From Oscarella lobularis (lineage: Eukaryota > Porifera > Homoscleromorpha > Homosclerophorida > Oscarellidae): a stretch of DNA of 64,000 nt. Shown piece by piece: positions 1 through 13,454 of this stretch; within the stretch, counting starts at the first letter, position 1, and every line of letters begins with the position of its first letter. Location of the stretch: contig NC_089180.1 of assembly GCF_947507565.1 (NCBI RefSeq), positions 124,001 through 188,000 of the forward strand, given 5' to 3'. The notes under the pieces are model-generated. The model had not been told where the DNA came from, made no database searches, and saw only the letters and a program-made list of their open reading frames with translations. Both the position numbers and the translations under genes were made by a program.

Positions 1-3000
1 TTCATCACTGCCAGCGTTGATTCTGCATTAATGCAGCATTGATTCTGCATAAATGATGAATGCAGAATCAATGCAGAATTCATGCTGAATTGATGCGGAA
101 TCAAATCTGCATTGATGCAGAATCAATGGTGCATTGATTTTGCATCAATTCTGCATTGATTCAGCATCAATGCAGCATTGATTCTGCATCAATGCAGCAT
201 TGATTTTGCATCAAGGCAGAATCGATTCTGCATTAATGTAGCATTGATTCTGCATCAATTCAGCATTAATTCTGCATATATGCAGAATTTGTTCTCATTC
301 AATGCAGCACTGATTCTGCACTGATTCTGCATTGTTTATGCATCAATGCAGCATTGATTCTGCATCATTGCATCATCGATTCTGCATCAATGCAGCATTG
401 ATTTTGCATCAATGCAGAATCGATTCTGCATCAATGTAGCATTGATTCTGCATCAACGCAGCATTGATTCTGCATCAATGCAGCATTGATTTTGCATCAA
501 TGCAGCATTCATTTTGATTCAATGCAGAATCGATTCTGCATTAATGTAGCATTGATTCTGAATCAATGCAGCATTGATTCTGCATCAATGCAGCATTGAT
601 TTTGCATCAATGCAGCATTCATTTTGCATCAATTCAGAATCGATTCTGCGTTAATGTAGCATTGATTCTGCATCAATGCAGCATTGATTCTGCATATATG
701 CAGAATGCAGAATCAATGCTGCATTTATGCCGAATGAATGCTGCATTGATGCAGAATTAATGCTGCATTGATGCATAAACGATGCAGAATTAGTGCTGCA
801 TTGATTAAGAACAAATTCTGCATTAATGCAGAATCGATGCTGCATTGATGCAGAATCAATGCATCAATGCAGCATTGATTCAGCATCAATGCAGCATTGA
901 TTCTGCATCAGTGCAGCATTGATTTTGCATCAATGCAGAATCGATTCTGCATTAATGTAGCATTGATTCTGCATCAAAGCAGCATTGATTCTGCATCAAT
1001 GCAGCATTGATTTTGCATCAATGCAGCATTCATTTTGATTCAATGCAGAATCGATTCTGCATTAATGTAGCATTGATTCTGAATCAATGCAGCATTGATT
1101 CTGCATCAATGCAGCATTGATTTTGCATCAATGCAGCATTCATTTTGCATCAATGCAGAATCGATTCTGCGTTAATGTAGCATTGATTCTGCATCAATGC
1201 AGCATTGATTCTGCATATATGCAGAATGCAGAATCAATGCTGCATTGATGCCGAATGAATGCTGCATTGATGCAGAATTAATGCTCCATTGATGCATAAA
1301 CGATGCAGAATTAGTGCTGCATTGATTAAGAACAAATTCTGCATTAATGCAGAATCGATGCTGCATTGATGCAGAATCAATGCATCAATGCAGCATTGAT
1401 TCAGCATCAATGCAGCATTGATTCTGCATCAGTGCAGCATTGATTTTGCATCAATGCAGCATCGATTCTGCATCACTGCAGCATTGATTTTGCATCAATG
1501 CAGAATCGATTCTGCATTAATGTAGCATTGATTCTGCATCAATGCAGCATTGATTCTGCATATATGCAGAATGCAGAATCAATGCTGCATTGATGCCGAA
1601 TGAATGCTGCTTTGATGCAGAATCAATTCTGCATTGATTCCGAATGAATGCTGCATTGATACATAAACGATGCATAATCATTGCTGCCTATATTGAGAAC
1701 AAATTCTGCATTAATGCAGAATCGATGCTGCATTGATGCAGAATCGATGCTGCATTGATGCAGAATTAATGAATTACTGCAGCATTGATTCTGCATTAAT
1801 GCAGCATTGATTCTGCATAAATGCAGAATGCAGAATCAATGCAGAATCCATGCTGAATTGATACGGAATCAATGCTGAATATATGCGGAATCAATGCTGA
1901 ATTGATTCTGCAATGCTGCATTGATGCAGAATCAATGCTGCATTGATGCAGAATCAATGCTGCATTAATCAATGCTGCATTGGTGCAGAATCAATGCAGA
2001 ATCAATGCGGCATTGTTGCCGAATCAATGCTGCATTGATGCCGAATGAATGCTGCATTGATACATAATCAATGCTGCATTGATGCATAAACGATGCAGAA
2101 TCAATGCAGAATTAGTGCTGCATTGATTGAAAACAAATTCTGCATCGATGCAGCATTGCAGAATCAATGCAGCATTGATTCTGCATTAATGCAGCATTGA
2201 TTCTGCATATATGCAGAATGCAGAATCAATGCTGCATTGATGCCGAATGAATGCTGCTTTGATGCAGAATAAATGCTGCATTGATTCCGAATGAATGCTG
2301 CTTTAATGCAGAATCAATGCTGCATTGATGCATAAACGATGCAGAATCAGTGCTGCATTGATTGAGAACAAATTCTGCATTAATGCAGAATCGATGCTGC
2401 ATTGATGCAGAATCATTGCAGAATTAATGCTGCATTGATGCAGAATCAATGCAGAATCAATGCTGCATTGATGCAAAATCGATGCTGCATTGATGCAGAA
2501 TCAATGCATCACTGCAGCATTGATTCTGCATTAATGCAGCATTGATTCTGCATAAATGCAGAATGCAGAATCAATGCAGAATCCATGCTGAATTGATACG
2601 GAATCAATGCTGAATTGAAGCAGGAATCAATGTTGAATTGATTCTGCAATGCTGCATTGATGCAGAATCAATGCTGCATTGATGCAGAATCAATGCTGCA
2701 CTGGTGCAGAATCAATGCAGAATCAATGCCGCATTGTTGCCGAAACAATGCTGCATTGATGCCGAATGAATGCTGCATTGGTACATAATCAATGCTGCAT
2801 TGATGCATAAACGATGCAGAATCAATGCAGAATCTGTGCTGCCTTGATTGAAAACAAATTCTGCATCGATGCAGCATTGCAGAATCAATGCAGCATTGAT
2901 TCTGCATTAATGCAGCATTGATTCTGCATATATGCAGAATGCAGAATCAATGCTGCATTGATGCCGAATGAATGCTGCTTTATGCAGAATCAATGCTGCA

Positions 3001-6000
3001 TTGATTCCGAATGAATGCTGCTTTGATGCAGAATCAATGCTGCATTGATCCATAAACGATGCAGAATCAGTGCTGCATTGATTGAGAACAAATTCTGCAT
3101 TAATGCAGAATCGATGCTGCATTGATGCAGAATCATTGCAGAACTAATGCTGCATTGATGCAGAATCAATGCAGAATCAATGCTGCATTGATGCAGAATC
3201 GATGCTGCATTGATGCAGAATCAATGCATCACTGCAGCATTGATTCTGCATTAATGCAGCATTGATTCTGCATAAATGCAGAATGCAGAATCAATGCAGA
3301 ATCCATGCTGAATTGATACGGAATCAATGCTGAATTGATGCGGAATCAATGCTGAATTGATTCTGCAATGCTGCATTGATGCAGAATCAATGCTGCATTG
3401 ATGCAGAATCAATGCTGCATTGATGCAGAATCAATGCTGCACTGGTGCAGAATCAATGCAGAATCAATGCGGCATTGTTGCCGAATAAATGCTGCATTGA
3501 TGCCGAATGAATGCTGCATTGATGCATAATCAATGTCGCATTGATGCATAAACGATGCAGAATCAATGCAGAATCAGTGCTGCCTTGATTGAAAACAAAT
3601 TCTGCATCGATGCAGCATTGCAGAATCAATGCAGCATTGATTCTGCATATATGCAGAATGCAGAATCAATGCTGCATTGATGCAGAATTAATGCCGAATG
3701 AATGCTGCATTGAAGAAGAATCAATGCTGCTGCATTGATGCAAAATCAATGCAGAATCAATGCTGCATTGATGCAGAATCAATGCATCACTGCCAGCGTT
3801 GCTCAATCAATGCAGCACTGATTCTGCATTGATTCTGCATCGTTTATGCATCAATGCAGCATTGACTCTGCAAATATGCAGAATTTGTTCTCAATCAATG
3901 CAGCACTGATTCTGCATTGATTCAGTATCGTTTATGCATCAATGCAGCATTGATTCTGCATCAATGCAGCATTCATTCGGCATCAATGCAGCATTGATTC
4001 TGCATTGATTCTTCACCAATGCAGCATTGATTCTGCATCAATTCAGCATTGATTCTGCATTCTGCATATACGCAGAATCAATGCTGCATTGATGCTGAAT
4101 CAATGCAGAATTGATGCAGATCAATTCTGCATTGATTCTGCATTGATTCTGCATCAATGCAGCATTGATTCTTCATCAAGACAACATTGATTTTGCATGG
4201 ATTCTACATCAATGCAGCATCGATTCTGCATCAATGCAGCATTGATTCTGCATTGATTCTGCATCAATGCAGCATTGCAGAATCAATGCAGCATTGATTC
4301 TGCATCAATGCAGCATTGATTCCGCATCAATTTAGCATGGATTCTGCATTGATTCTGCATTCTGCATTTATGCAGAATCAATGCTGCATTGATGCGGAAT
4401 CAATGCAGAATTGATGCAAAATCAATGCTGCATTAATGCAGAATTTGTTCTCAATCAATGCAGCACTGATTCTGCATTGATTCTGCATCGTTTATGCATC
4501 AATGCTGCATTGATTCTGCATTAATGCAGCATTCATTCGGCATTGATTCTGCATCAATGCAGCATTGATTCTGCATTCTGCATATATTCAGAATCAATGC
4601 TTCATTGATGCAGAATCAATGCTACATTAATGCAGAATCGATTCTGCATTGATGCAAAATCAATGCTGCATTGATGCGGAATCGATGCTGCAATGATGCA
4701 GAATCAATGCTACATCAATGCAGAATCAATTCTGCATTGATGCAAAATCAATGCTGCATTGATGCAGAATCAATGCTGCATTGATGCAGAATCGATGCTG
4801 CATTGATGCAGAATCAATGCATCACTGCAGCATTGATTCTGCATTAATGCAGCATTGATTCTGCATAAATGCAGAATGCAGAATCAATGCAGAATCCATG
4901 CTAAATTGATGCGGAAGAAATGCTGAATTGATGCGGAATCAATGCTGCATTGATTCTGCAATGCTGCATTGATGCAGAATCAATGCTGCATTGATGCAGA
5001 ATCAATGCTGCATTGGTGCAGAATCAATGCAGAATCAATGCAGAATCAATGCTGCATTGATGCCGAATGAATGCTGCATTGAATGCAGATTCAATGCTGC
5101 ATTGATGCATAAACGATGCATAAACGATGCAGAATTAGTGCTGCATTGATTGAGAACAAATTCTGCATTAATGCAGAATCGATGCTGCATTGATGCAGAA
5201 TCAATGCATCAATGCAGCATTGATTCAGCATCAATGCAGCATTGATTTTGCATCAATGCAGCATTCATTTTGCATCAATGCAGAATTGATTCTGCATTAA
5301 TGTAGCATTGATTCTGCATCAATGCAGCATTGATTCTGCATATATGCAGAATGCAGAATCAATGCTGCATTGATGCCGAATGAATGCTGCTTTGATGCAG
5401 AATCAATGCTGCATTGATGCATAAACGATGCAGAATTAGTGCTGCATTGATTGAGAACAAATTCTGCATTAATGCAGAATCGATGCTGCATTGATGCAGA
5501 ATCAATGCTACATTAATGCAGAATCGATTCTGCATTGATGCAAAATCAATGCTGCATTGATGCAGAATCGATGCTGCATTGATGCAGAATCAATGCTGCT
5601 ATGGTGCAGAATCGATGCTGCATTGATGTAGAACCAATGCAGAATCAATGCTGAATTGATTCTGCATTGATTCTGCATCAATGCAGCATTGATTCTTCAT
5701 CAAGGCAGCATTGATTTTGCATCAATGCAGCATTGATTCTGCATTGATTCTGCATCAATGCAGCATTGCAGAATCAATGCAGCATTGATTCTGCATCAAT
5801 TCAGCATTGATTCCGCATCAATTCAGCATGGATTCTGCATTGATTCTGCATTCTGCATTTATGCAGAATCAATGCTGCATTAATGCAGAATCAATGCTGC
5901 AGTGATGCATTGATTCTGCATCAATGCAGCATCGATTCTGCATCAATGCAGCATTGATTTTGCATGGATTCTACATGGATTCTGCATTAATGCAGAATTT

Positions 6001-6138
6001 GTTCTCAATCAATGCAGCACTGATTCTGCATTGATTCTGCATCGTTTATGCATCAATGCAGCATTGATTCTGCATTCTGCATATATGCAGAATCAATGCT
6101 GCTTTGATGCAGAATCAATGCTACATTAATGCAGAATC
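1..6138. repeat. Satellite A, block 1 (22-bp unit, mixed orientation)
   Basis: Tandem satellite with a unit close to GCATTGATTCTGCATCAAT plus GCA (22 bp). The unit is nearly its own inverted form, and the array switches strand many times: runs of the forward form alternate with runs of its complement. Longer blocks recur. The stretch at about 545-850 comes back at about 1066-1371, and a segment beginning near 2510 returns near 3230 with related copies near 1780 and 4830, so a higher-order period of about 0.7 kb exists. Short open frames rich in Met-Gln-His/Cys/Asn-Ser-Ala inside it are products of the repeat and I do not regard them as genes. Confidence 0.95.
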
Positions 6139-6388
6139 GAGCAGCAACGCGGTCTCGGACAAATTCTTCGAGATTCTCGTCTTCCAAAAAAGACATTGAG
6201 AATATCTAGATGATGTGATGTCTGGCGTGATTAGGAATTTTGACGCCGCTAGCCGGCGCCAACAACCAGCGAAGGTGCAATTATCTATTTTCAATTTGTG
6301 CATTGATTGAAAATTGAATGCTGCCAACGACAAAGAGTGCAAAAGCAATTTTGAATATCAAAATATGCTAAGCAGATTATAGCAGAGC
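6139..6388. other. Unique spacer between satellite A and the 18-bp array
   Basis: About 250 bases of non-repetitive sequence. I see no recognisable exon, promoter or RNA gene. Confidence 0.5.
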
Positions 6389-6668
6389 GGTGGCTCTCAT
6401 TGGTCAAATGGGCTCTCCTTGGTCAAATGGGCTCTCATTGGTCAAATGGGCTGTCTTTGATCAAATTGTAAAATGGGCTCTCATTGGTCAAATGGGCTCT
6501 CCTTGGCCAAACAAGCTCTCTTTGGTCAAATTGGCTCTCTTTTGTCAAATGGGCTCTCTTTGGTCCAATGGGCTCTCTTTGGTCAAATTGGCTCTCTTTG
6601 GTCAAATTGGCTCTCTTTGGTCAAATTGGCTCTCTTTGGTCAAATGGGCTCTCTTTGGTCAAATCCTC
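6389..6668 (+). repeat. 18-bp tandem array B, left copy
   Basis: About 15 head-to-tail copies of GGCTCTCTTTGGTCAAAT with small changes (CTCATT, CTCCTT, AAATTG variants). Because 18 is a multiple of three, all frames stay open and give Gln-Ile-Gly-Ser-Leu-Trp-Ser-Asn-type repeats; there is no start context or splice evidence, so I treat this as a minisatellite. The same unit returns at 7668-7830 on the far side of the PDS5 fragment. Confidence 0.9.
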
Positions 6669-6889
6669 GTCCGAACGTTCGAATCCCCCGTTCGAACGTT
6701 CGTTCTAACCCTCGTTAATTAAGAATATTAGTCTAAATTTAGCTTGAAATTTTAGCTGCCGTCGCGGCGATCACATTTCTGGTGACGCGACAGCCAAAAA
6801 GGCCTGGCATGGGGCAGCTCGTACGTCGTTAATATCGCATGGATCGAATGGACGCGAACGAGGCTCTCTCGAGCCTCGCGATACGTTGG

Positions 6890-7660
6890 GAACGGTTGCT
6901 GTTCAGCCTAGAGGTAGGCTGTCTCCTGTAGGTCGATTGCTCATGTCGTTTTTCGATCTCACGCGAGCGCAGAAGGCGGCGAAAACACTAGCAGCGTTCA
7001 AGGATCGCGACGGAGACCTCTCGTCGTCGCTGCTGTCGATTCGCGACTTCGGATCGTCTCTACTCTCGCCGAGAGTCGTCCAACACAAGAACTCGCTCGT
7101 TCGACTCGTCGCCGCCGTCTGCGCCGTCGAATTGTGCCGCGTTTTCGGCAGCAAAGTCGTTTTTCTGCCTCTCGAGACGCGACAGGTGAGCCGAGACGAA
7201 CGAGGAAGGAGAAAAAAAACGTTCATCGCGTGTGCAGACGCTCGTCCGTCTTTTCATTGGTCAGCTCGACTTCCGTGAGACGACGCGCGACGAAGGAAGT
7301 GTCATCTATCGTCGACGTCTGTGGGAGGCAAGTCAATCAACTGTTATTAATTATTTAATTGAATTATGTTTTATAATAAGTTACTCGCTCGGAGCGGTGC
7401 CATGGCAATTTGTTCGTCGCATGGAGAGCAGTTGCTCACAGCTGTTTTCGACTGCGCGGGGTAAAATCCTCTTACGTTTTCGTATATCTTCAAATGTTTC
7501 ATTTTCAGATATCTGAACCAATCACCGAGCCTCGCCAATGCGGCCGTGAAAATTGTGATTGATTTCGTACAAGAAGTACGTCCAATTTCAACGGGTTTCT
7601 TTGAGTCGCTGGCCAGACCTCTGACTCTGGGCGAAGAGGTGCACAAGATGCTCTTCTTCT
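6890..7660 (+). pseudogene. PDS5-like cohesin-regulator fragment
   Basis: PDS5 is a HEAT-repeat protein that binds cohesin on chromosomes. A first exon (about 6942-7191, ending at a GTGAGC donor) encodes a region with HKNSLVRLVAAVCAVELCRVF, matching the [21 protein letters not shown] element of PDS5. The next exon (about 7231-7327, after GTGTGCAG) carries LFIGQLDFRETTRDE, lining up with the MFITRQLKGLED segment. A third at 7508-7660 (SLANAAVKIVIDF onward) lines up with the SFDLAKVLLKRTVQTIE helix. Order and spacing agree with PDS5 residues of about 50-260. The piece stops abruptly at the second 18-bp array and has no start or rest of the roughly 1300-residue protein. I think it is a stranded fragment; a transcript could alter that. 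Confidence 0.68.
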
Positions 7661-7667
7661 CTTTGGT

Positions 7668-7830
7668 CAAATGTGCTCTCTTTGGTCAAATGGGCTCCCT
7701 TTAGTCAAATGGGCTCTCTTTGGTCAAATGTACTCTCTTTGGTCAAATGTACTCTTTGGTCAAATCTGCTCTCTTATGTCAAATGGGCTCTCTTTGGTCA
7801 AATGGGCTCTCTTTGGTCAAATGTGCTCTT
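7668..7830 (+). repeat. 18-bp tandem array B, right copy
   Basis: About nine copies of the same GGCTCTCTTTGGTCAAAT unit as at 6389-6668, in the same orientation, beginning directly at the break of the PDS5 fragment and running into satellite A. Confidence 0.9.
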
Positions 7831-10800
7831 CTGCATAAAGCTGCATAAATGCAGCAACTATTCTGCATAAATGCTGATTTATTCTGCAAAAATGCAGAAT
7901 TTATTCTTCTTAAATGCAGCATTTATTCTGCATAAATGCTGTATTTTTTCTGCATAAATGCAGCAATTATTCTTCATAAATGCAGCATTTATTTTGCATT
8001 AACGCAGCATTGATTCTGCATCAATGCAGCATTGATTCTGCATCAATGCTGCGTCAATGAAGCATTGATTCTGCATTGATTCTGCATCATTGCAGCATTG
8101 ATTCTACGTCAATGCAGCATTGATTCTGCATAAATTCTGCATCAATGTAGCATTCATTCTTCGTTCATTCTGCATCAATGCAGCATTGATTCAGCATTGA
8201 TTCTGCATCAATGCAGCATTGATTCTGCATTGATTCTGCATCAATGCAGCATCGATTCTGCATCAATGCTGCATTGATTCTGCATCAATGCAGCATCGAT
8301 TCTGCATCAATGCAGCATTGATGCAGAATCAATGTTTCATTGATGCAGAATCAATGCTATCAATGCAGCATTGATTCTGCATTGATTCTGCATCAATGCA
8401 GCATCGATTCTGCATTAATGCAGAATTTGTTCTCAATCAATGCAGNNNNNNNNNNNNNNNNNNNNNNNNNNNNNNNNNNNNNNNNNNNNNNNNNNNNNNN
8501 NNNNNNNNNNNNNNNNNNNNNNNNNNNNNNNNNNNNNNNNNNNNNNNNNNNNNNNNNNNNNNNNNNNNNNNNNNNNNNNNNNNNNNNNNNNNNNNNNNNN
8601 NNNNNNNNNNNNNNNNNNNNNNNNNNNNNNNNNNNNNNNNNNNNNATTTGTTTTCTATAAGTGCAGCACTGATTCTGCATTGATTCTGCATCGTTTATGC
8701 ATCAATGCAGCATTGATTCGGCATCAATGCAGCATTGATTCTGCATTCTGCATTGATGCAGAAGCAATGCTACATTAATGCAGAATCGATTCTGCATTGA
8801 TGCAAAATCAATGCTGCATTGATGCAGAATCGATGCTCCATTGATGCAAAATCAATGCTGCATTGATGCAGAATCAATGCTGTATTGATGCTGAATCAAT
8901 GCAGAATTGATGCAGAATCAATGTTGCATTGATGCAGAATCAATAAAGAATCAATGCTTTATTGATTCAGAATCAATGCTGCATTGATTCTTTATTGATT
9001 CTGCATCAATGCAGCATTGATTCTTCATCAATTCTGCATTGATTTTGCATCAATGCAGCATCGATGCTGCATCAATGCAGCATTGATTTTGCATCAATGC
9101 ATAATCGATTCTGCATTAATGTAGCATTAATTCTGCATCACGGCAGCATTGATTCTGCGTATATGCAGAATGCAGAATCAATGCTGCATTGATGCAGAAT
9201 CAATGCTGCATTGGTGCAGAATCAATGAAGAATCAATACAGAATCAGTGCTGCATTGATTAATAACAAATTCTGCATTAATGCAGAATCGATGCTGCATT
9301 GATGCAGAATCGATGCTGCATTGATAGCATTAATTCTGCATCAATGAAACATTCATTCTGCATTGAGTCTGCATCAATGCAGCATTGATTTTGCATCAAT
9401 GCAGAATCGATTCTGCATTAATGTAGCATTTATTCTGCATCAATGCAGCGTTGATTCTTCATATATGCAGAATGCAGAATCAATGCTGCATTGATTCCGA
9501 ATGAATGCTGCATTGATGCAGAATCAATGCAGAATCAATGCTGCATTGATGCCGAATGGATGCTGCATTGATGCAGAATCAATGCAGAATCAATGCTGCA
9601 TTGATGCCGAATGGATGCTACATTGATGCAGAATCAATGCTGCATTGATGCATAAACGATGCAGAATCAATGCAGAATCAGTGCTGCATTGATTGAGAAC
9701 AAATTCTGCATATATGCAGAATCAATGCTGCATTGATGCAGAATCAATGCTACATTAATGCAGAATCGATTCTGCATTGATGCAAAATCAATGCTGCATT
9801 GATGCAGAATCAATGCTGCATTGATCCTGAATCAATGCAGAATTGATGCAGAATCAATGCTGCATTGATGCAGAATCAATGTTGCATTGATGCAGAATCA
9901 ATAAAGAATCAATGCTTTATTGATGCAGAATCAATGCTGCATTGATTCTTTATTGATTCTGCATCAATGCAGCATTGATTCTGCATCAATTCTGCATTGA
10001 TTCAGCATCGATTCTGCATCAATGCAGCGTTGATTCTGCATCAATGCAGCATTGATTCTGCATCAATGCAGCATTGATTCTTCATCAATTCTGCATTGAT
10101 TTTGCATCAATGCAGCATCGATTCTGCATCAATGCAGCATTGATTTTGCATCAATGCATAATCGATTCTGCATTAATGTAGCATTAATTCTGCATCACGG
10201 CAGCATTGATTCTGCGTATATGCAGAATGCAGAATCAATGCTGCATTGATGCAGAATCAATGCTGCATTGGTGCAGAATCAATGCAGAATCAATACAGAA
10301 TCAGTGCTGCATTGATTAATAACAAATTCTGCATTAATGCAGAATCGATGCTGCATTGATGCAGAATCGATGCTGCATTGATAGCATTAATTCTGCATCA
10401 ATGAAACATTCATTCTGCATTGAGTCTGCATCAATGCAGCATTGATTTTGCATCAATGCAGAATCGATTCTGCATTAATGTAGCATTTATTCTGCATCAA
10501 TGCAGCGTTGATTCTTCATATATGCAGAATGCAGAATCAATGCTGCATTGATTCCGAATGAATGCTGCATTGATGCAGAATCAATGCAGAATCAATGCTG
10601 CATTGATGCCGAATGGATGCTGCATTGATGCAGAATCAATGCAGAATCAATGCTGCATTGATGCCGAATGGATGCTGCATTGATGCAGAATCAATGCTGC
10701 ATTGATTCATAAACGATGCAGAATCAATGCAGAATCAGTGCTGCATTGATTGAGAACAAATTCTGCATATATGCAGAATCAATGCTGCATTGATGCAGAA

Positions 10801-11488
10801 TCAATGCTACATTAATGCAGAATCGATTCTGCATTGATGCAAAATCAATGCTGCATTGATGCAGAATCAATGCTGCATTGATCCTGAATCAATGCAGAAT
10901 TGATGCAGAATCAATGCTGCATTGATGCAGAATCAATAAAGAATCAATGCTTTATTGATGCAGAATCAATGCAGCATTGATTCTGCATCAATGCAGTTTT
11001 GATTCCGCATCAATTCAGCATGGATTCTGCATTGATTCTGCATTCTGCTTTTATGCAGAATCAATGCTGCATTAATGCAGAATCAACGCTGGCAGTGATG
11101 CATTGATTCTTCATCAATGCAGCATTGATTCTGCATTGATTCTGCATCAATTCAGCAGCATTGATTCTGCATCAATGCAGCATTCATTCGGCATTAATTC
11201 TGCATCAATGCAGCATTGATTCTGCATTCTGCATATATTCAGAATCAATGCTGCATTAATGCAGAATCAATGCTGCATTGATTCTGCAATGCTGCATTGA
11301 TGCAGAATTTGTTCTCAATCAATGCAGCACTGATTCTGCATTGATTCTGCATCGTTTATGCATCAATGCAGCATTGATTATGCATCAATGCAGCATTCAT
11401 TCGGCATCAATGCAGCATTGATTCTGCATTGATTCTGCACCAATGCAGCATTGATTCTGCATCGTTTATGCATCAATGCAGCATTGAG
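7831..11488. repeat. Satellite A, block 2
   Basis: Same 22-bp family as 1-6138, again with strand switches. The left edge (7831-7990) uses a TAAATGCAG variant in place of TCAATGCAG. A block of more than 800 bp starting near 9021 is repeated near 10078 at an offset of about 1057 bp with few differences, showing recent segmental amplification inside the array. An assembly gap lies within it. Confidence 0.95.
8446..8645. other. Assembly gap (200 N)
   Basis: Exactly 200 unknown bases inside satellite A, probably a placeholder of arbitrary length. Open frames crossing it are meaningless. Confidence 1.
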
Positions 11489-11619
11489 GTCAGTAGTGTC
11501 CATCTTGTAGTCCTACTTATTTAGTTGCAAGCTAATAAGGTTGTGTTATAAGTAGTCTCACTTTTCCTAGTTCTATTCCTAGTAGTTCCACGAGAGCGAG
11601 ATTTTCTATTAGAATGGGC

Positions 11620-12200
11620 TCTGTTTAGAATGATGCGACGACACTTGGACCACGATATCGTTCACACGATTATCACCGATCCCGAAGTGCAGCAGAAAAT
11701 CGACAGGGAATGGGAGCAGTTGCAAGACGACAGAGAAACGATTCGGCGCACATTTCCCCCGACTCGAAGGCAGGGTAAGAAAAAAAAAAGAGAGAAAAAA
11801 CAGTAGAGACAACGTCAATGTCGTCGCATCGTAGACCGTTCTGCCCGTGAATCTGGAACGTCTCATTCGCGACGCTCAGAAACTTTCCGCATTGACGTGC
11901 GAAAGACGACCGATTTGCCGCCGCACAAAGTCATTGACGGCAAGTTTTCCAAACTCAGCGTCGTCAGCGACGATTATTTTTTTGTAATTAAATCTTTCAG
12001 ATCTTGACAATCTGAAACGAAGGCTTATCATCGTCGATCAGCAAGGAAGCGCAGCAAAACGCGACGCTTCTCTTCTCCGTTTTGCTTCACTCGACGCTGA
12101 GTTCTCGCAAAGTCATCGTCGAACACAAACTGACGTCCGAATCGTTTGACTGGCTGCTTGGCGAAGGGAATACATATGGATTGCATGTTTTTCCCTCTTA
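11620..12200 (+). pseudogene. RNA polymerase II largest subunit (RPB1) fragment
   Basis: RPB1 is the catalytic subunit of RNA polymerase II. First exon (to 11774) reads DHDIVHTIITDPEVQQKI then DREWEQLQDDRETIRRTF, matching the RPB1 segment ending in DREVLRVIFPTGDSK. After a 60-base intron, VLPVNLERLIRDAQKL matches VLPCNLLRMIWNAQKI. Further on DLPPHKVIDG, LIIV, SKEAQQNATLLFSVLLHSTL and ESFDWLLGE match the family in order. At least two frame changes interrupt it (near 11905, before DLPPHKV, and near 12040, before SKEAQQN), and it ends just after LLGE, where the next helix and the trigger loop should follow. Only about 130 of about 1900 residues are present, so this is a decayed fragment next to satellite A. 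Confidence 0.85.
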
Positions 12201-12249
12201 TAAGAAGACGTAAGGGTAAGTTCGGGGCTAGCTGCTTACATATCATATA

Positions 12250-12560
12250 GATAGATCCCCTCTTTTACTCCCACGCCTTGGAAATGCACACTCTTAGACT
12301 AGAAGGCGGCTACTAATCTAAAGTTGATGTAAAATTTCTTTTTGACAACAGAAAGACAGTCAGATAATAGAGCTAGCTGAGTTTACAGTAGCCCTGTGGC
12401 CAGTGTGACTCATGCATCGTGGCGGGGCATTAGACACGAAACGACTAGACCACCAACTCCTTTTCAGACACGTTTTTATGCGTAGGATGCCTGTTAGAGT
12501 CGAGAGGACGTCGTAGCTTACGATTTTTGAGGAAGCGGTTCCGCCCCCTTATCCCACGCA
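12250..12560. other. Unassigned spacer
   Basis: No exon recognised. An A/T-rich stretch and several short stop-rich frames only. Confidence 0.4.
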
Positions 12561-12562
12561 AG

Positions 12563-13242
12563 ATGGACGACGGACCGCATCCGCTCCCTGGTAAGCAATC
12601 CGACGTCAATGGCTTCCGCGATTATTCTTATACCATTGTAAACGACTGTTTCTCTTCGCGACTGTACGAGATTTTGTTCGGGGGCCCCTATATAGGACCC
12701 GGCCCCACGATCGTACTCGCCCTCAACTGTACTTTCGCGTCACGCGTCTAAACGCTTTAGGAATGCGTCTAACTGTGTCTCACTAGATGCGTTTACTAGG
12801 TAGATTGACGATTTGAGAGTCAACGATTTTTCGTCAGGCTCCCTTCCAGTCATTTTGACAGTCGACTTTTTTTGGTTCAGCGAAGCTTGGATTGCCGACG
12901 ACTGGCCGAAACAGGCCGTCGTTTTGCAGGGAAAGGAAATCGTATTCTCTCTCGAAACGGCGTCGGAATACTCAAAAGACGAAAACGTATCGAGATTTGG
13001 GTTCCGATGCACCGTTATTGGCCACGAATGGTCTCCAAAGCCAAATCAAGTAAGTGAAAGACTTGTCCATTGCGTGACTGTCTAGTTATTTATTTTTTCA
13101 GGCTTATTTTTCCTCGTCAACAGGGATTTCCTTTATCCCAAACAAAAGTGTCCCTACGTACGTCTCAAGTCGGAAAGACACCTGGCGCGTCTGGCATGTT
13201 CATATATCAATTTGACTCCGCTTATTTGGAGGCAATGTAAAG
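12563..13242 (+). CDS. Partial gene with a CUB/beta-sandwich-like segment, family uncertain
   Basis: A possible first exon starts at ATG 12563 (MDDGPHPLP) and meets a GTAAGC donor. A second exon of about 12813-13049 encodes a segment with KQAVVLQGKEIVFSLETASE and FGFRCTVIGHEW. This resembles the beta-sandwich domains of giant E3-ligase-type proteins (ZZEF1, HECTD4, HERC2 class), in which a polar strand pair is followed by GF-x-C-V-G-x-E. After a short intron a third exon (about 13110-13240) encodes DFLYPKQKCPYVRLKSERHL and more before a donor-like GTAAG. Nothing convincing follows, because a MITE begins 210 bases on. I cannot name the gene; it is probably another truncated piece. Confidence 0.35.
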
Positions 13243-13454
13243 TAAGTTTGTCTCTCGATTGAAAAGGAAGCTGCAAGACAACTGAAGACAAGACGAAGGA
13301 AGGATAGAAGATAGACGGTTTTTATACAACATGGTCATGATAATGATGCAAAGCTTAGAATGTATGTGGAAGGGAGAAGCCGGCGAGTTGAAGATAAGTT
13401 ACGCTCTTGTCGTTCATTATGGCACTGACGTCACGAGTTCTCTTTTAGGAATTT

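Noticed and set aside
651-3122. Several minus-strand frames of 60-80 codons starting MQHRFCINAEFVL or MQNQCCIDS
   Set aside because: They are translations of the 22-bp satellite; repetitive, overlapping on both strands, with no unique sequence or splice context.
6390-6722. Open plus-strand frames through the 18-bp array (Trp-Ser-Asn-Gly-Leu-Ser repeats)
   Set aside because: All three frames are open because the unit is a multiple of three; no start or domain. Minisatellite.
8340-8778. Frames of 84-112 codons spanning the N gap
   Set aside because: They exist only because N codons are treated as open.
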